A DNA stretch of 64,000 nucleotides from an uncultured Pseudomonadota bacterium (GTDB taxonomy: Bacteria; Pseudomonadota; Gammaproteobacteria; Burkholderiales; JALYOK01): contig CADEHE010000005.1 of the NCBI GenBank assembly GCA_902826775.1, positions 310,001 through 374,000 on the forward strand, in the 5' to 3' direction. The notes beneath the pieces were generated by a model. That model made no database searches, was not told the origin of the DNA, and saw only the letters and a list, made by a program, of their open reading frames with translations. Below are positions 52,006-63,939 of the stretch, piece after piece. A program made the translations under genes and the position numbers. Numbering within the stretch: the first letter of the stretch is position 1; each line of letters opens with the position of its first letter.

Positions 52006-52628
52006 GATTTTCCTTTCAGGTTCTTTTCCATGATATTTGCAATCTGAATGTCGTCGTTGCCGCCGCGTTGGCGCAAACGCTCGATAACAGGTTCGTGATC
52101 TTGGCGCGGACGGTTTTGGCTGACCTTGAATTTGCCGTGCATCGCCTCGATCGGTATTTCCATACCCACGATGTGTGCGAGACGCTGCGCTACTTCCGGC
52201 GCGTTCGGCTCGAGCTTGTAATCGGTGCCGTTGGCGGCTTCATTGATGCGCACTAGCGATTCGAGCAGTGCGATCAGCTCGTCGCGCGCTTCGATAATCC
52301 GCACCTTGCCGTAAGCGTGCACGGCAGTGTAGTTCCACGTGGGGACACCTTCGGTTTTGTACCAAGTGGGCGAGATGTAGGCGTGCGGACCGCGGAAAAT
52401 GATCAGCGATTGCCTGTCCTCCTTGAGCGCCGGCCAGTGTTTGTTGGCGCGCGCCACATGGCAATACAGCGTGCCGTACTCGCCTTGGTTCGGATCGAGT
52501 GTGAACGGAATATGCGTGGCGAACGGCGCGCCTGCCACTTGCGAGATGAGCGTGCCGAAGCTATGCGCGCGCATGAAGGCATGCAGCGTCGGGAAGTCCT
52601 GTTCGGCAAAATGCGATGGCGTGTACAT
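52002..52628 (-). CDS. FMN-binding negative regulator, PaiB family
   Basis: 208 residues starting [55 protein letters not shown] and [17 protein letters not shown] are PaiB features (split barrel FMN-binding fold). In Bacillus PaiB is a negative regulator; in most proteobacteria the role is unknown and a flavin enzyme is possible. It overlaps the thiolase start by four bases, so the two are co-translated. Confidence 0.9.
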   Translation of the reverse strand: MYTPSHFAEQDFPTLHAFMRAHSFGTLISQVAGAPFATHIPFTLDPNQGEYGTLYCHVARANKHWPALKEDRQSLIIFRGPHAYISPTWYKTEGVPTWNYTAVHAYGKVRIIEARDELIALLESLVRINEAANGTDYKLEPNAPEVAQRLAHIVGMEIPIEAMHGKFKVSQNRPRQDHEPVIERLRQRGGNDDIQIANIMEKNLKGKS

Positions 52629-52704
52629 TTTTTAGATACGTCTAACGCGTTTGGCGTGAGCTTCGTGCTCTAGGTCACTCGTCACGCGGCACCTCTCACG
52701 GTTT

Positions 52705-54801
<2,097 letters not shown>

Positions 54802-54888
54802 TGCGGCTCCGAGATATACTTATTAGAGGATCTTTGGAACAACCAATTCCATCTTTGCCGTTGCCGGACTACTGTTAAGGGTATCGCT

Positions 54889-55218
54889 TTAATCCGCAAA
54901 CGTTTTCACCCAGGCGCGCAGATCCCACGGTTGATAGAGCGTCCAAATGTAATCGGTGGTTGCGCCTTCGCGCAGCGCGTGCAAACCGCTTCGATCCATC
55001 TCGTCGTGCATTTGTTGAAACGCTGCTTCACTCGGGAATTCGACCACGACGAATACTTGGCGCAGACGATCGCCGTGCATGTGGCGAAACGGCTTTTCCC
55101 CGCTCGCAACCACACGGCCGCCCAACCCGTAAATAATTTTGCCCGCCGCGATGGAATAGTCGCGGTATTGGCGTTCTTTGCCGGGCTGAAAGTTGAAGAC
55201 GTTGAGCGCGTAAATCAT
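54889..55218 (-). CDS. DUF1330 protein
   Basis: 109 residues of the dimeric alpha-beta barrel type: YALNVFNFQPGKERQYRDYS, GGRVVASGEKPFRHMHGD, VVVEFPSEAAFQQMHDEMDR. The pattern is that of DUF1330/EthD-like small proteins of unknown function. It lies 87 bases upstream of the FadB/FadJ gene, in the same direction. Confidence 0.82.
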   Translation of the reverse strand: MIYALNVFNFQPGKERQYRDYSIAAGKIIYGLGGRVVASGEKPFRHMHGDRLRQVFVVVEFPSEAAFQQMHDEMDRSGLHALREGATTDYIWTLYQPWDLRAWVKTFAD

Positions 55219-55337
55219 CGATGTGCCGTCACAGCGGTGCTGGTCAGTTGCGAGATGCGGGAACTGGCCGCGCTAGAATAGCATGGAACGCGCACCGCTC
55301 CGGCGCGCCGCCAACTTACTCAATCACTGGAACCGCC

Positions 55338-56336
55338 ATGAAAAACCAGCAGGTGCTGATGCAGAGTCGACCGCAAGGCTGGGTCACGGAAGACAATTTT
55401 AAATTGGTCGAAAGCGATATACCCAAGCCTGCGGCGGGACACGTGCTGATCAAGAACCACTTCCTCTCGCTCGACCCCTACATGCGTGGGCGCATGGGCA
55501 CCGGTAAGTCTTACGTTAAAGGTGTCGAGATTGGCGAGGTCATGACCGGCGAGGCGGCGGGCGAAGTTATCGAGTCGCAGCACCCGAGCTTCAAGCCAGG
55601 CGATAAGGTTGTGGCGCACACCGGTTGGCAGCTCTATGGTGTGTTGCCCGGAGAGAGCGTGCGCAAGGTCGACGCGAGCAAGATTCCGTTATCGTACTTC
55701 CTGGGAATGGTCGGCATGCCGGGATGCACGGCGTATTTCGGCTTGAGCGAAATCGGTCAACCGAAAGCAGGCGAGACGGTTGTTGTTTCCGGCGCAGCGG
55801 GGGCGGTCGGCGGCATTGTCGGCCAGATCAGCAAGCTAAGAGGATCGCGCGTGGTGGGCATTGCCGGCGGCAAGGCCAAATGCGACTACGTCACCAAAGA
55901 GCTCGGCTTCGACGCTTGCCTCGACTACAAAGCCGGAAATTTATTCGAGAATCTGCGCGCGGCTGCGCCGAAAGGTGTCGACGTCTTTTGGGACAACGTC
56001 GGCGGCGAAATTACCGATATGGCTTTGGCACAAGCCAACACTTTCGCACGCTTCGTCGTGTGCGGCATGATTTCGCAGTACAACGCGACCGAAGCCTATG
56101 GCCTAAAGAATTATCGCTCGGTGCTGGTGAATCGCATCCGCATGCAAGGCATGATCGTGTTCGACTGGGCGGCACGCTATCCGGAAGCCTGGAGCCAGTT
56201 GGGCGAGTGGGTAACTTCGGGGCAGATCAAGTACCGTGAGACCCTCGCCGAGGGGCTAAAGAGCGCGCCGCGCGCGTTCGTTGGACTACTCAAAGGTGAC
56301 AACGTCGGCAAACAGCTCGTGCGCTTAACGCCGTAA
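55338..56336 (+). CDS. NADP-dependent oxidoreductase, CurA/LTB4-dehydrogenase-like MDR protein
   Basis: 332 residues from ATG 55338; the open frame further left lacks similarity. LSLDPYMRGRMGTGKSYV, AYFGLSEIGQPKAGETVVVS, GAAGAVGGIVGQISKLRG and VDVFWDNVGGEITDMALAQA are those of the CurA/YncB (prostaglandin or leukotriene reductase) branch of zinc-free MDR proteins, which reduce double bonds of enones. The stop is one base from the stop of the convergent GGDEF gene. Confidence 0.92.
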   Translation: MKNQQVLMQSRPQGWVTEDNFKLVESDIPKPAAGHVLIKNHFLSLDPYMRGRMGTGKSYVKGVEIGEVMTGEAAGEVIESQHPSFKPGDKVVAHTGWQLYGVLPGESVRKVDASKIPLSYFLGMVGMPGCTAYFGLSEIGQPKAGETVVVSGAAGAVGGIVGQISKLRGSRVVGIAGGKAKCDYVTKELGFDACLDYKAGNLFENLRAAAPKGVDVFWDNVGGEITDMALAQANTFARFVVCGMISQYNATEAYGLKNYRSVLVNRIRMQGMIVFDWAARYPEAWSQLGEWVTSGQIKYRETLAEGLKSAPRAFVGLLKGDNVGKQLVRLTP

Positions 56337-56337
56337 G

Positions 56338-57471
56338 CTATGGTTGTTTCTGCCGCGTGACTGAACTGCGCAGTGCATCGACTTGTGATGCATCGCTTCC
56401 GGCTACGCACCAGCGCGCTTTGCCTTGAAGCTTGGCGCGGTGCATGGCGGCGCGGGCTGCTTCCAGCAGTTCCTCCGCTATGCGATTGATTTGAGCGGGC
56501 GTGCGCGCCAATGCTTCTTCGGGCGCGGAGCGGTGGACGACGATGCCGATGCTGGCGGATACGGTGATGCGCTCACTGCTGTGCCCGATCGCTTTGAGCT
56601 CACGCAGCACCACTTCGGCCACGCGCTCGCACCCAGTGCCTGAGTTCATACGCTCTACCAGCAGCATGAATTGATCACCGCCGGTCCGGCACAGGAGGTC
56701 GGCGCCGCGGATATTGTTTTCGATGCGCTTTGCCACTTGGCGCAACAAAGCGTCTCCAGCCGCGATGCCATGGATTTCGTTGATGCGCTTGAAGTCGTCT
56801 AAGTCGAAATGCAGCAGACCCACGCCGTTTCCATAACGTTCAGCCTGGCGCAGTGCGTTGCGCAAACGTTCGCGTAGCAAGTGCGCGTTGCCAAGCCCGG
56901 TGAGTTCGTCGTGCAGGACCTCCACCTCTGCCGTTGATGCCGTTTGCGCATCTTGTTGGCGGCGCAGCAGGAGCGGCGTGAACAAAGCCACTAGCAGCAG
57001 GCTCGCCCCGACCGTGAGTATCCACAATTCGTGCCCCGCCCACTGTTGCGACCAGCCTAAGAGCGCCAGGAGAATTGCGATCGACGCAGCGGCGGAGTAC
57101 AAAGCGTCGCGCCAGCCGAAGCGATAACCATAGGCGATACAAGAAAAGAACGCGCATACTATCACTGGCGCGGCCACAAAACCGAAACGCCACAGAACCC
57201 AACATGGCGCACCATGATCAAACGCGAACTCTAGTATCTTGCGCGTCGGGTGCTCGCCCTTGCGTGCTAACAGCATGCTGATGCTCATGAGCAGCGCCAG
57301 CGCAGCGGCTAACAGGTCTGGCATGCCAATGTCCCTGATCGTTGCGCCGGCCTTAGACAGGGCGTAAAGCAGCGCGACATTAACAACACTGACGCGAAAC
57401 AAGGCATGCGATTGTTGGGCGGAACGGTTGGAAAGGAGTTGAAGCGCGGAGGGTACGGGGGAAGTGTCCAT
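56338..57471 (-). CDS. Membrane GGDEF-domain protein with GGDQF variant
   Basis: 377 residues. About five hydrophobic segments fill the first half (VVNVALLYALSKAG, LLAAALALLMSISMLL, FVAAPVIVCAFFSCIAYGY and two more). The C-terminal GGDEF domain has DELTGLGNAHLLRERLRNAL, HFDLDDFKRINEIHG and, at the active loop, CRTGGDQFMLLV: the metal-binding Glu of GGDEF is Gln. Cyclase activity is probably reduced or lost and the protein may act as a receptor. Start at 57471 follows GAGAG. Confidence 0.9.
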   Translation of the reverse strand: MDTSPVPSALQLLSNRSAQQSHALFRVSVVNVALLYALSKAGATIRDIGMPDLLAAALALLMSISMLLARKGEHPTRKILEFAFDHGAPCWVLWRFGFVAAPVIVCAFFSCIAYGYRFGWRDALYSAAASIAILLALLGWSQQWAGHELWILTVGASLLLVALFTPLLLRRQQDAQTASTAEVEVLHDELTGLGNAHLLRERLRNALRQAERYGNGVGLLHFDLDDFKRINEIHGIAAGDALLRQVAKRIENNIRGADLLCRTGGDQFMLLVERMNSGTGCERVAEVVLRELKAIGHSSERITVSASIGIVVHRSAPEEALARTPAQINRIAEELLEAARAAMHRAKLQGKARWCVAGSDASQVDALRSSVTRQKQP

Positions 57472-57735
57472 GTGCTCTCGACTGCAAGATTCGAGCGAAG
57501 TAGGGGCGTGCGCAACAGTTATTTGCAAAGTCGTGAATGCCTTTTCCCGGCGCGGAATTGGCGCCTTGCACGGCACGCCCCAAATTTCGCCAGATGTGCG
57601 GCGGCGCGCAATGTGCGTCGGTGCAATGACACGAGCGTCGGTGAATCGACTGGCTGTCGCAACTCTGGCTGTGCCGCCAGCATCGCGGCAACTCTTTTAC
57701 AATTGGCCGCTCAATCCAAGGATGAGGAAGAGAAA

Positions 57736-58566
57736 ATGAACGATTTGGCTAACGCTAGCGGTAACTGGAGCGATCTCGATGCCGAGCACCGAGATGTCCT
57801 CACGCGCGACCCTAACTTCTCGTTGCCGCCTATGCCGGTGTTTGCCAGTCCGGAGCAAGAGCGCGCGCACGTTAAGCTGCGGCAGGCGGCGGCGTTCCGT
57901 CTGTTCTCGAAATTCGGTTTCGACGAAGGCATTGCCGGCCACATCACGGCGCGTGATCCAGTCTTGAAGGATCACTTCTGGGTGAATCCGATCGGACTGC
58001 ACTTTAGTCTCATCAAGGCGAGCGATTTGTCGCTGGTGGATCATGATGGCAGAGTAGTGGAGGGCAGGCCGATCAACTTGGCGGCGTTTCGCATTCATGC
58101 ACCGATTCATGCGGCGCGCCCTGACTGCAACGCCGCCGCGCATGCGCACTCGCTCTATGGCAAGACCTGGGCGTCGCTCGGACGCCCGCTCGATCCGATC
58201 ACGCAAGACGCTTGTCAGTTCTATTTAGATCACACCGTACACCACGAGTTTCACGGCGTCGTGTACGAAAGCGACGAGGGCGAGAACATCGCCAAGAGCC
58301 TGGGGCAGGGCAAAGCCACCATTCTGCGCAGCCACGGCTTACTCACAGTCGGGCAGACGGTGGACGAGGCTGCGTGGTGGTTCATCACCATGGAGCGTTG
58401 CTGTCAGTCCCAACTCTTGGCCGAGGCCGCCGGCAAACCGATCTTGATTGAGCATGCCATGGCCGCGCGCACGCAACGGCAAATCGGCAGTCACTACGCT
58501 GGGTGGTTCGCGTTCCAGAACCTGTGGCAGCGCATCATTAAAGAACAGCCAGATTTGGCCGACTAA
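57736..58566 (+). CDS. Class II aldolase/adducin family protein
   Basis: 276 residues. RLFSKFGFDEGIAGHITARD begins the fold, the metal His pair is in NAAAHAHSLYGKTWASLG, and ILRSHGLLTVGQTVDEAAWW supplies the third His. These proteins act as aldolases, decarboxylases or have unknown roles; the substrate is not evident. ATG 57736 is the start because family similarity begins about 40 residues later and the upstream frame is the shadow of a divergent gene. A terminator follows. Confidence 0.9.
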   Translation: MNDLANASGNWSDLDAEHRDVLTRDPNFSLPPMPVFASPEQERAHVKLRQAAAFRLFSKFGFDEGIAGHITARDPVLKDHFWVNPIGLHFSLIKASDLSLVDHDGRVVEGRPINLAAFRIHAPIHAARPDCNAAAHAHSLYGKTWASLGRPLDPITQDACQFYLDHTVHHEFHGVVYESDEGENIAKSLGQGKATILRSHGLLTVGQTVDEAAWWFITMERCCQSQLLAEAAGKPILIEHAMAARTQRQIGSHYAGWFAFQNLWQRIIKEQPDLAD

Positions 58567-58593
58567 GTACAACGAGAAATCGGCAAGAATTAG

Positions 58594-58654
58594 ACGCGCG
58601 CCGCGGCGCGCGTTTGTTTTTGCGCACGGCTCCTTGGCGGGTAATTTGCCCGCC
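58594..58654 (+). terminator. Rho-independent terminator with a second hairpin
   Basis: ACGCGCGCC/GGCGCGCGT (58594-58602 and 58605-58613) followed by TTGTTTTT. Fifteen bases on, GGCGGG/CCCGCC (58636-58641 and 58649-58654) forms another short hairpin. It ends the aldolase-family transcript. Confidence 0.85.
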
Positions 58655-58752
58655 TATGTCCGGGTGAATTTCTGCTTCTTTCACCCGCTCCCCTCGCTAG
58701 TATGACTCACGCAGCGGTACTGGCTGCCGATGATCAACAGGAGGAGGTGAAG

Positions 58753-59973
58753 ATGAGAAATGCATTTGTCATGCTCGCGCTGGCCGGCGCTTCGGCCGCT
58801 GCCTTTAGCGCGTGCAGCAGCATGGCTGCGAACCCGCATGTCGCTGCGCCCGCGAGCGAAGCTTCGCATCAGCAATTCGAGCAACAAGTCAAAGCGGCAG
58901 TCGACCCGCTCGCCGGCAAAGAGATTGTCGGACTGAAGGTGGTCTATGTGAGCGGTGACGTTGGGCCCTGGCTGGACACCGGCATGGCGCTGGATAACGG
59001 CGACAAGGTGACCCTGGTGCTGGGCGGCAAGATCTTGCTGTCGCGTACTTACAACTTATCGTTCGAGGCACCGATCGCTGTGTGGGCGAAGATCGCCGAA
59101 GCCGGGCCGATATTTCGCAGCGAACGCGAGACGAACACCTTCACCGCCAATGCCGCTGGAACCTTACGTCTCAAGCCGTATCCAGGGCAGCGCTGAGTCA
59201 ATCCGACCGGCAAGTACTTGGGCGATCCTGCGCCGATCAATCCCGATTCCGGAGGTGGTGTGAGTGTTGCAATAATTCGCTGGGCGGCGAGTGTCAACGT
59301 CGCGGAACAACTCCAGCGTGTCGCCAAACAAGATGCGAGAGCGACGTGGGCCGACGCGGAAGTGGCGCGCCTACAGCAAACCGACGTGCGCAAACCGCCG
59401 GCCGATTGGTACTACCTTTGGGAGCTGGGGCCCTCGCAGGTGTATGCGGAAGTCACGCCGCAAGCGGCACCGGACGCGCCGAAACGCGCGATCGACCTGC
59501 ACACGCGCAACGATGTCGCAATCTTGCAGAAAGATACTTCGTTCGAGCTGACGCCTAACACCAAGCTCTTGTGGAAGTGGAAGGCTGACAAGCTGCCCGC
59601 GAAGGTGGCGGAGAACTCGCTGCCGACGCACGACTACATGAGCATCGCGGTGGAATTCGACAACGGCCGTGACATTACTTTCTTCTGGAGCGCCAATCTG
59701 CCGGTCGGCATGAGTTTCCACTGCCCGCTGCCGGGTTGGGATCATCGTGAGACACACATTGTTGCGCGTTCAGGTACCGCAGATCTCGGCAAGTGGCTGA
59801 ATGAGGATATGAATGTGTTCGAGCACTATCGCAAAGCGGTCGGTGGCGAAATGCCGAAACGCATTACGCGCGTATGGTTGATCGCCGTCAGCTTGTTCCA
59901 AAAAACCGAAGGCATGAGCCAGTTCTCTGACATCGTGCTAAGCGATGGTGCCGCCGAGGCGCGCGTCTACTAG
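58753..59973 (+). pseudogene. DUF3047 lipoprotein gene interrupted by an in-frame TGA
   Basis: ATG 58753 follows AGGAGGTG. The frame encodes a lipoprotein signal (ASAAAFSACSSM) and continues to TGA at 59194-59196 after LKPYPGQR. The same frame then reads on VNPTGKYLGDPAPINPDSGG, VSVAIIRWAASVNVAEQL and a DUF3047 C-terminal part (PPADWYYLWELGPSQVYAEV, DYMSIAVEFDNGRDITFFWS, GMSFHCPLPGWDHRETHIVA) to the stop at 59971-59973. A nonsense change (for example TGG to TGA) is the simplest explanation. In-frame GTG 59260 with GGAGGTGG nine bases earlier (59251) could restart translation, so a split but working gene is possible. Confidence 0.8.
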
Positions 59974-59989
59974 GATCTGCGTTAGCAAC

Positions 59990-60027
59990 GCCGGCGCGCG
60001 GTTCAACTAGATGGCCGCGCGCTCGGC
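59990..60027. terminator. Hairpin between convergent genes
   Basis: GCGCGCGG/CCGCGCGC (59994-60001 and 60015-60022), extended by GCCG/CGGC with one bulge. It separates the DUF3047 gene from the response regulator; no T run. Confidence 0.45.
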
Positions 60028-60031
60028 GAAC

Positions 60032-60694
60032 TTAAACGCTAGGCGGTTCGAGCAATTCTACGACGCGCAAGCGCAGCGCCAACCGGACCAATTCGATATC
60101 CGATGAAACGCCAAGTTTGCGTTTTATCTGGTAATGGGTATTGCCGACGGTTTTGGGACTGATATGCAGCGCCTGGGCGATTTCGTCGTTCGAGTTCGCT
60201 TCGACCAACAGCCGCAATATTTCGAACTCGCGCGTTGTCAACTGCCCTAGCGCTTCGCGTTCACCGCCGAGTTTACTGAGTGCCAGTGCCTGAGCGATGT
60301 CAGGGCTGAGCGCTTGGCGTCCTTGGTATACCTCGCGCACCGCTCGCATCAGCACGTCCGGCAAACTGCTTTTCGTGACGTAGCCCTTCGCGCCGGCGCG
60401 CACCGCTTGCTCGGCGAACGCAGCGTTCTGGTGCATGCTGAACACTAAGATCTTCGCGTTCGGCCAACGATGATGGACGCGCCGTATCACTTCAAGTCCG
60501 CTTTGGCCAGGCATGGATAGATCGACAATTAGCACGTCCGGCAGTTCTTGCTTGCACAGTTGATAGGCGTGCTCGCCGTCAGCGGCTTCGGCGATCACGC
60601 GCATGTCTTCCTGCCGCTCCAGTAGCGCGCGATAGCCTTCGCGCACGATGGCGTGATCGTCCACTAAGATGATCTTGATTGGATGCGCGCGCAT
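60032..60694 (-). CDS. LuxR/NarL-type response regulator
   Basis: 220 residues. Receiver domain: IILVDDHAIVREGYRALLER, phosphoacceptor Asp in VLIVDLSMPGQSGLEVI, Lys in GYVTKSSLPD. DNA-binding domain: LTTREFEILRLLVEANSNDE, HISPKTVGNTHYQIKRKLGV. It pairs with the adjacent histidine kinase: its start lies 12 bases past that stop. The NarL/UhpA subfamily regulates transcription; targets are probably nearby, the divergent acyl-CoA synthetase being one candidate. GTG 60703 is a less likely start. Confidence 0.95.
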   Translation of the reverse strand: MRAHPIKIILVDDHAIVREGYRALLERQEDMRVIAEAADGEHAYQLCKQELPDVLIVDLSMPGQSGLEVIRRVHHRWPNAKILVFSMHQNAAFAEQAVRAGAKGYVTKSSLPDVLMRAVREVYQGRQALSPDIAQALALSKLGGEREALGQLTTREFEILRLLVEANSNDEIAQALHISPKTVGNTHYQIKRKLGVSSDIELVRLALRLRVVELLEPPSV

Positions 60695-60706
60695 AGTCCG
60701 CACCGC

Positions 60707-62080
60707 CTATGCGGTGTGCGGCACCGGGATCAGTGCGCGCACGCGCAGCCCTTTGTCTGGGCGCGGCTTCAACGTCAATTCCCCACCAAGCGCCGCGATG
60801 CGCTCGCGCATGCCGATCAATCCTATGCCCGGCGCAGCAGCAAACGCCTCGCCTGCAATCTTGCCGTCATCTTCGACGATGATATCGATTTGGTCGCCCC
60901 GCGCGGCGCCATTCCCATGCACGATGCGCTGCACTTTGATGGCCACGCGGTCGGCCTCGGCGTGCTTAGAGACATTGGTCAAACACTCCTGGACAATGCG
61001 GTAGATGCTGACATTGATCGGCTCCGGTAGGGCGCCGACCTCACCCGTGATCTCGAGATCGAAACGCAGGCGTCCGCCGCTGCCGCCGCTCCATCCCGAG
61101 ACTAACGCTTTCAAGCATTCGACCAAACCGAGTTCATCGATACCGGGGGGGCGCAGCCGTAGCAACATGCTTTTCAGCACCTCCATCATGCGGCGCACGA
61201 CGTCGTCGATGCGTTTGCCTTGCGGTACCAATTCCGGGCACTGTGCGGAGGCGGTTTCAACGACGACGGCTGTCATCGCATTGAGCGCGGCAAGGCATTG
61301 CCCGAACTCGTCGTGCAGTTCGTGGGCGAGCGAGCGCCGCTCTTCTTCCTGTACTCTGACCAACTTATGCGTCAAAGCTTCCCGTGCCGCGACATTGAGC
61401 TGCAAATGAGCAGCCAACGCGTTTACGCCGCTGCTGATGCGGCCAAGCTCGATTAGCTGGACTGTCGGCAGCCGCGCATCGAGATCACCGCTAGCCAGGC
61501 GGTCGAGTCCGTTCAAGATGTCGCGCGCCGGACGCAATGCCCGGCCGATGACGAAATAGCAGAGCACGCATAGCCCAAGCATCGTTGTTGCCGACAAGCC
61601 CACCATCGGACCGATGCGGCGCCAAGCTTCAGCGGCTTCATGTTGCATATCAGGCGAGACCACGACGGCGCCTCGCGGCCGACCACGAAACTGAACCGCG
61701 CGCGTGACTTCGCGATCTGCGCCGAAGACGGTAGCGAACAGAGTGCTAAACCAAGCCGGTACTGCGCTGTTGCTGGGTTCCCAGCCATGACAACTGCTCT
61801 CCATCAGCTCGCCGCTTGGAGACAGGTAGCGGATGCACTGCCCGGCGCGCTGGCTCGCGTCGAGTACCTCGGCGAAATTTGACGCGGGGCTGGTTCGCAG
61901 AAAACCGATGTTGCGCTCGATTAGGTGCAGCTCTACCAATCGCCCAACATTCTCGGCGGCGATCTCTGACTTTTCACGCAGCGCGCGATCGGTCTGCCAT
62001 AGCACGGCGAGCGCGGCGCCTGCGAGGCACAGCACACTGGTCAACACGATGCGAACCATCAAATGCAATCGGAGATCCAC
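60707..62080 (-). CDS. Sensor histidine kinase, NarX/UhpB type
   Basis: 457 residues from GTG 62080 (an in-frame TTG at 62104 and ATG at 62059 are possible). Two membrane segments (IVLTSVLCLAGAALAVLW and IGPMVGLSATTMLGLCVL) enclose a periplasmic sensor of about 120 residues with two Cys. HAMP-like region ALRPARDILNGLDRLASGD follows, then HisKA_3 with the phosphorylated His in SLAHELHDEFGQCLAALNAM, and an HATPase domain (IYRIVQECLTNVSKHAEADR, IIVEDDGKIAG, GIGLIGMRERIAALGG). The signal sensed is unknown. It is divergent from the acyl-CoA synthetase. Confidence 0.94.
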   Translation of the reverse strand: MDLRLHLMVRIVLTSVLCLAGAALAVLWQTDRALREKSEIAAENVGRLVELHLIERNIGFLRTSPASNFAEVLDASQRAGQCIRYLSPSGELMESSCHGWEPSNSAVPAWFSTLFATVFGADREVTRAVQFRGRPRGAVVVSPDMQHEAAEAWRRIGPMVGLSATTMLGLCVLCYFVIGRALRPARDILNGLDRLASGDLDARLPTVQLIELGRISSGVNALAAHLQLNVAAREALTHKLVRVQEEERRSLAHELHDEFGQCLAALNAMTAVVVETASAQCPELVPQGKRIDDVVRRMMEVLKSMLLRLRPPGIDELGLVECLKALVSGWSGGSGGRLRFDLEITGEVGALPEPINVSIYRIVQECLTNVSKHAEADRVAIKVQRIVHGNGAARGDQIDIIVEDDGKIAGEAFAAAPGIGLIGMRERIAALGGELTLKPRPDKGLRVRALIPVPHTA

Positions 62081-62319
62081 TGTGCTGCCCTGCCTTTCTT
62101 GCAACCTATTGTTGCTGCGGTTGTGCTTTTTCTGTCACCCAGACGGAATTCTACGAAACTCGGGTAACGGACGACAGAAAAACACGCAAACGCGGGCAAT
62201 TTGCCCGTATGCGAGCGGATACGTTGCTGGAATGCGGCAACTGGCCCAGCGCCATGGTGTTGCTAGAATCGGCGCATCTGAGGACAAGCCGCTGGTAGAG
62301 CGGCTTCGCCGGAGAACAT

Positions 62320-63939
62320 ATGCGATCGACCATGATGCAGTACCCGCTGACCCTCAATCAGTTTCTCGAGCGGGCGGACAAGTTCTATCCAACGCGCGAG
62401 ATTGTGTCGCGCTTGCCAGATAAAACGTTGCATCGTTACAGCTATGCCGATTTTCACCGGCGCAGCTTGCGCTTGGCCGAAGGGCTCCAGCGCGCGGGAC
62501 TGCGGCGCGGAGATCGCGTTGCCACACTTATGTGGAATCACTACGCACACTTGGAGGCTTATTTCGGTGTGCCAGCAGCCGGTGGCGTTTTGCACACTCT
62601 AAATCTGCGGCTGGCGCCGGAAGAAATTGCTTACATCGTAAACCACGCCGAGGATCGCTTCGTTCTGGTTGACGACGTGCTGTGGCCTCTGTTCGAGAAG
62701 ATCAAACCGCTCGTTAATCCGGAGCGCGTCTTCGTGTTCCGTTTCGGCGGCGCCGCGCTGGCGCCCGGTTGCGAGGACTATGAGGCATTGCTGCAAACCG
62801 CGCGCGGCGAGTTTGCTTATCCGGAGATCGACGAGAACGATCCATGCGGCATGTGTTACACCTCGGGCACGACGGGCAGGCCAAAAGGCGTGGTGTACTC
62901 TCATCGTTCCAGCGTTCTGCACGCGTTTTGCGCGGCGATGGTGGATTCGCTCGCGCTGCGCGCGGCCGACTGCGTATTACCGGTGGTGCCGATGTTTCAC
63001 GCCAATGCTTGGGCAGTGCCCTATGTGGCTATCATGGCCGGCTCGAAGATCGTCTTTCCCGGCTTGCAGTTGGATGGCGAAAGTGTCTGTGACCTTTTCG
63101 AGAGCGAGCGTGTCACCGTTAGTTGTGGCGTGCCGACCGTTTGGCTCGGTGTGCTGCAGATGCTGCGCGCGCATCCGGGGCGGTGGCAGTTTCAGCCCGG
63201 GCTGCGCATGACGTGCGGCGGATCGGCAGTGCCGGAATCTTTAATCCGCAACTTTGCCGAACTCGACATGCATATTGTGCAGGGTTGGGGCATGACCGAA
63301 ACCTCGCCGCTCGCCACGCTATCGATGCTAAAGCCGGAGTTGTTGGATGCCGGCGACGAGCAACGCTTCGCGCTGCGCGCCAAGCAAGGCGTCGCACTGC
63401 CGTTCGTTGATCTACGGCTTATGGGCGAGGCGGGCGAACAACCCTGGGACGGGCAATCTGTGGGCGAAGTGCAGGTGCGCGGCCCGTGGATCACCGGAAG
63501 TTACTACCAACTTTCGCAGTCAGCCGAGAGCTTTACGCCCGACGGCTGGCTGCGCACCGGAGATGTTGGTGTTGTGGACGCGCATGGCTACCTAAAGCTA
63601 ACCGATCGCACCAAGGATTTGATTAAATCCGGCGGCGAGTGGATCAGTTCGGTGGATCTTGAGAACGCCATCATGGGCCATACCGCCGTTCTAGAAGCGG
63701 CCGTTATCGCGGTGCCACACCCGAAATGGGCCGAGCGACCACTCGCGGTCGTGGTGCCGAAGCCGGGGCACATCATTGACGCGGCCGCTTTGCGCGAGTT
63801 CCTTGCGAATAAGTTCGCGAAGTGGCAGTTGCCGGAGGCATATTCGTTTGTCGACAGCATCCCGCGCACCTCAACGGGCAAATTCTTAAAGACTAAGCTG
63901 CGTGAGATGTATCGGGATTGGAAGTGGGGTGAAACTTAG
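62320..63939 (+). CDS. Acyl-CoA synthetase (AMP-binding), paralogue 2
   Basis: 539 residues; GGAG lies five bases before the [73 protein letters not shown] and TSTGKFLKTKLREMY are the same motifs as in the paralogue at 46519, to which it is similar throughout. It activates a fatty or related acid with ATP and CoA. It is divergent from the two-component system, with a 239-base spacer, and may be its target. Confidence 0.94.
   Translation: MRSTMMQYPLTLNQFLERADKFYPTREIVSRLPDKTLHRYSYADFHRRSLRLAEGLQRAGLRRGDRVATLMWNHYAHLEAYFGVPAAGGVLHTLNLRLAPEEIAYIVNHAEDRFVLVDDVLWPLFEKIKPLVNPERVFVFRFGGAALAPGCEDYEALLQTARGEFAYPEIDENDPCGMCYTSGTTGRPKGVVYSHRSSVLHAFCAAMVDSLALRAADCVLPVVPMFHANAWAVPYVAIMAGSKIVFPGLQLDGESVCDLFESERVTVSCGVPTVWLGVLQMLRAHPGRWQFQPGLRMTCGGSAVPESLIRNFAELDMHIVQGWGMTETSPLATLSMLKPELLDAGDEQRFALRAKQGVALPFVDLRLMGEAGEQPWDGQSVGEVQVRGPWITGSYYQLSQSAESFTPDGWLRTGDVGVVDAHGYLKLTDRTKDLIKSGGEWISSVDLENAIMGHTAVLEAAVIAVPHPKWAERPLAVVVPKPGHIIDAAALREFLANKFAKWQLPEAYSFVDSIPRTSTGKFLKTKLREMYRDWKWGET

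Noticed and set aside
57406-57735. N-terminal extension of the class II aldolase protein
   Set aside because: It lies over the promoter region and start of the divergent GGDEF gene and is Arg/Cys-rich shadow sequence.
59194-59196. Selenocysteine or programmed read-through at the TGA
   Set aside because: No redox-protein context and no evident SECIS-like hairpin directly after the TGA; a nonsense change or split gene is simpler.
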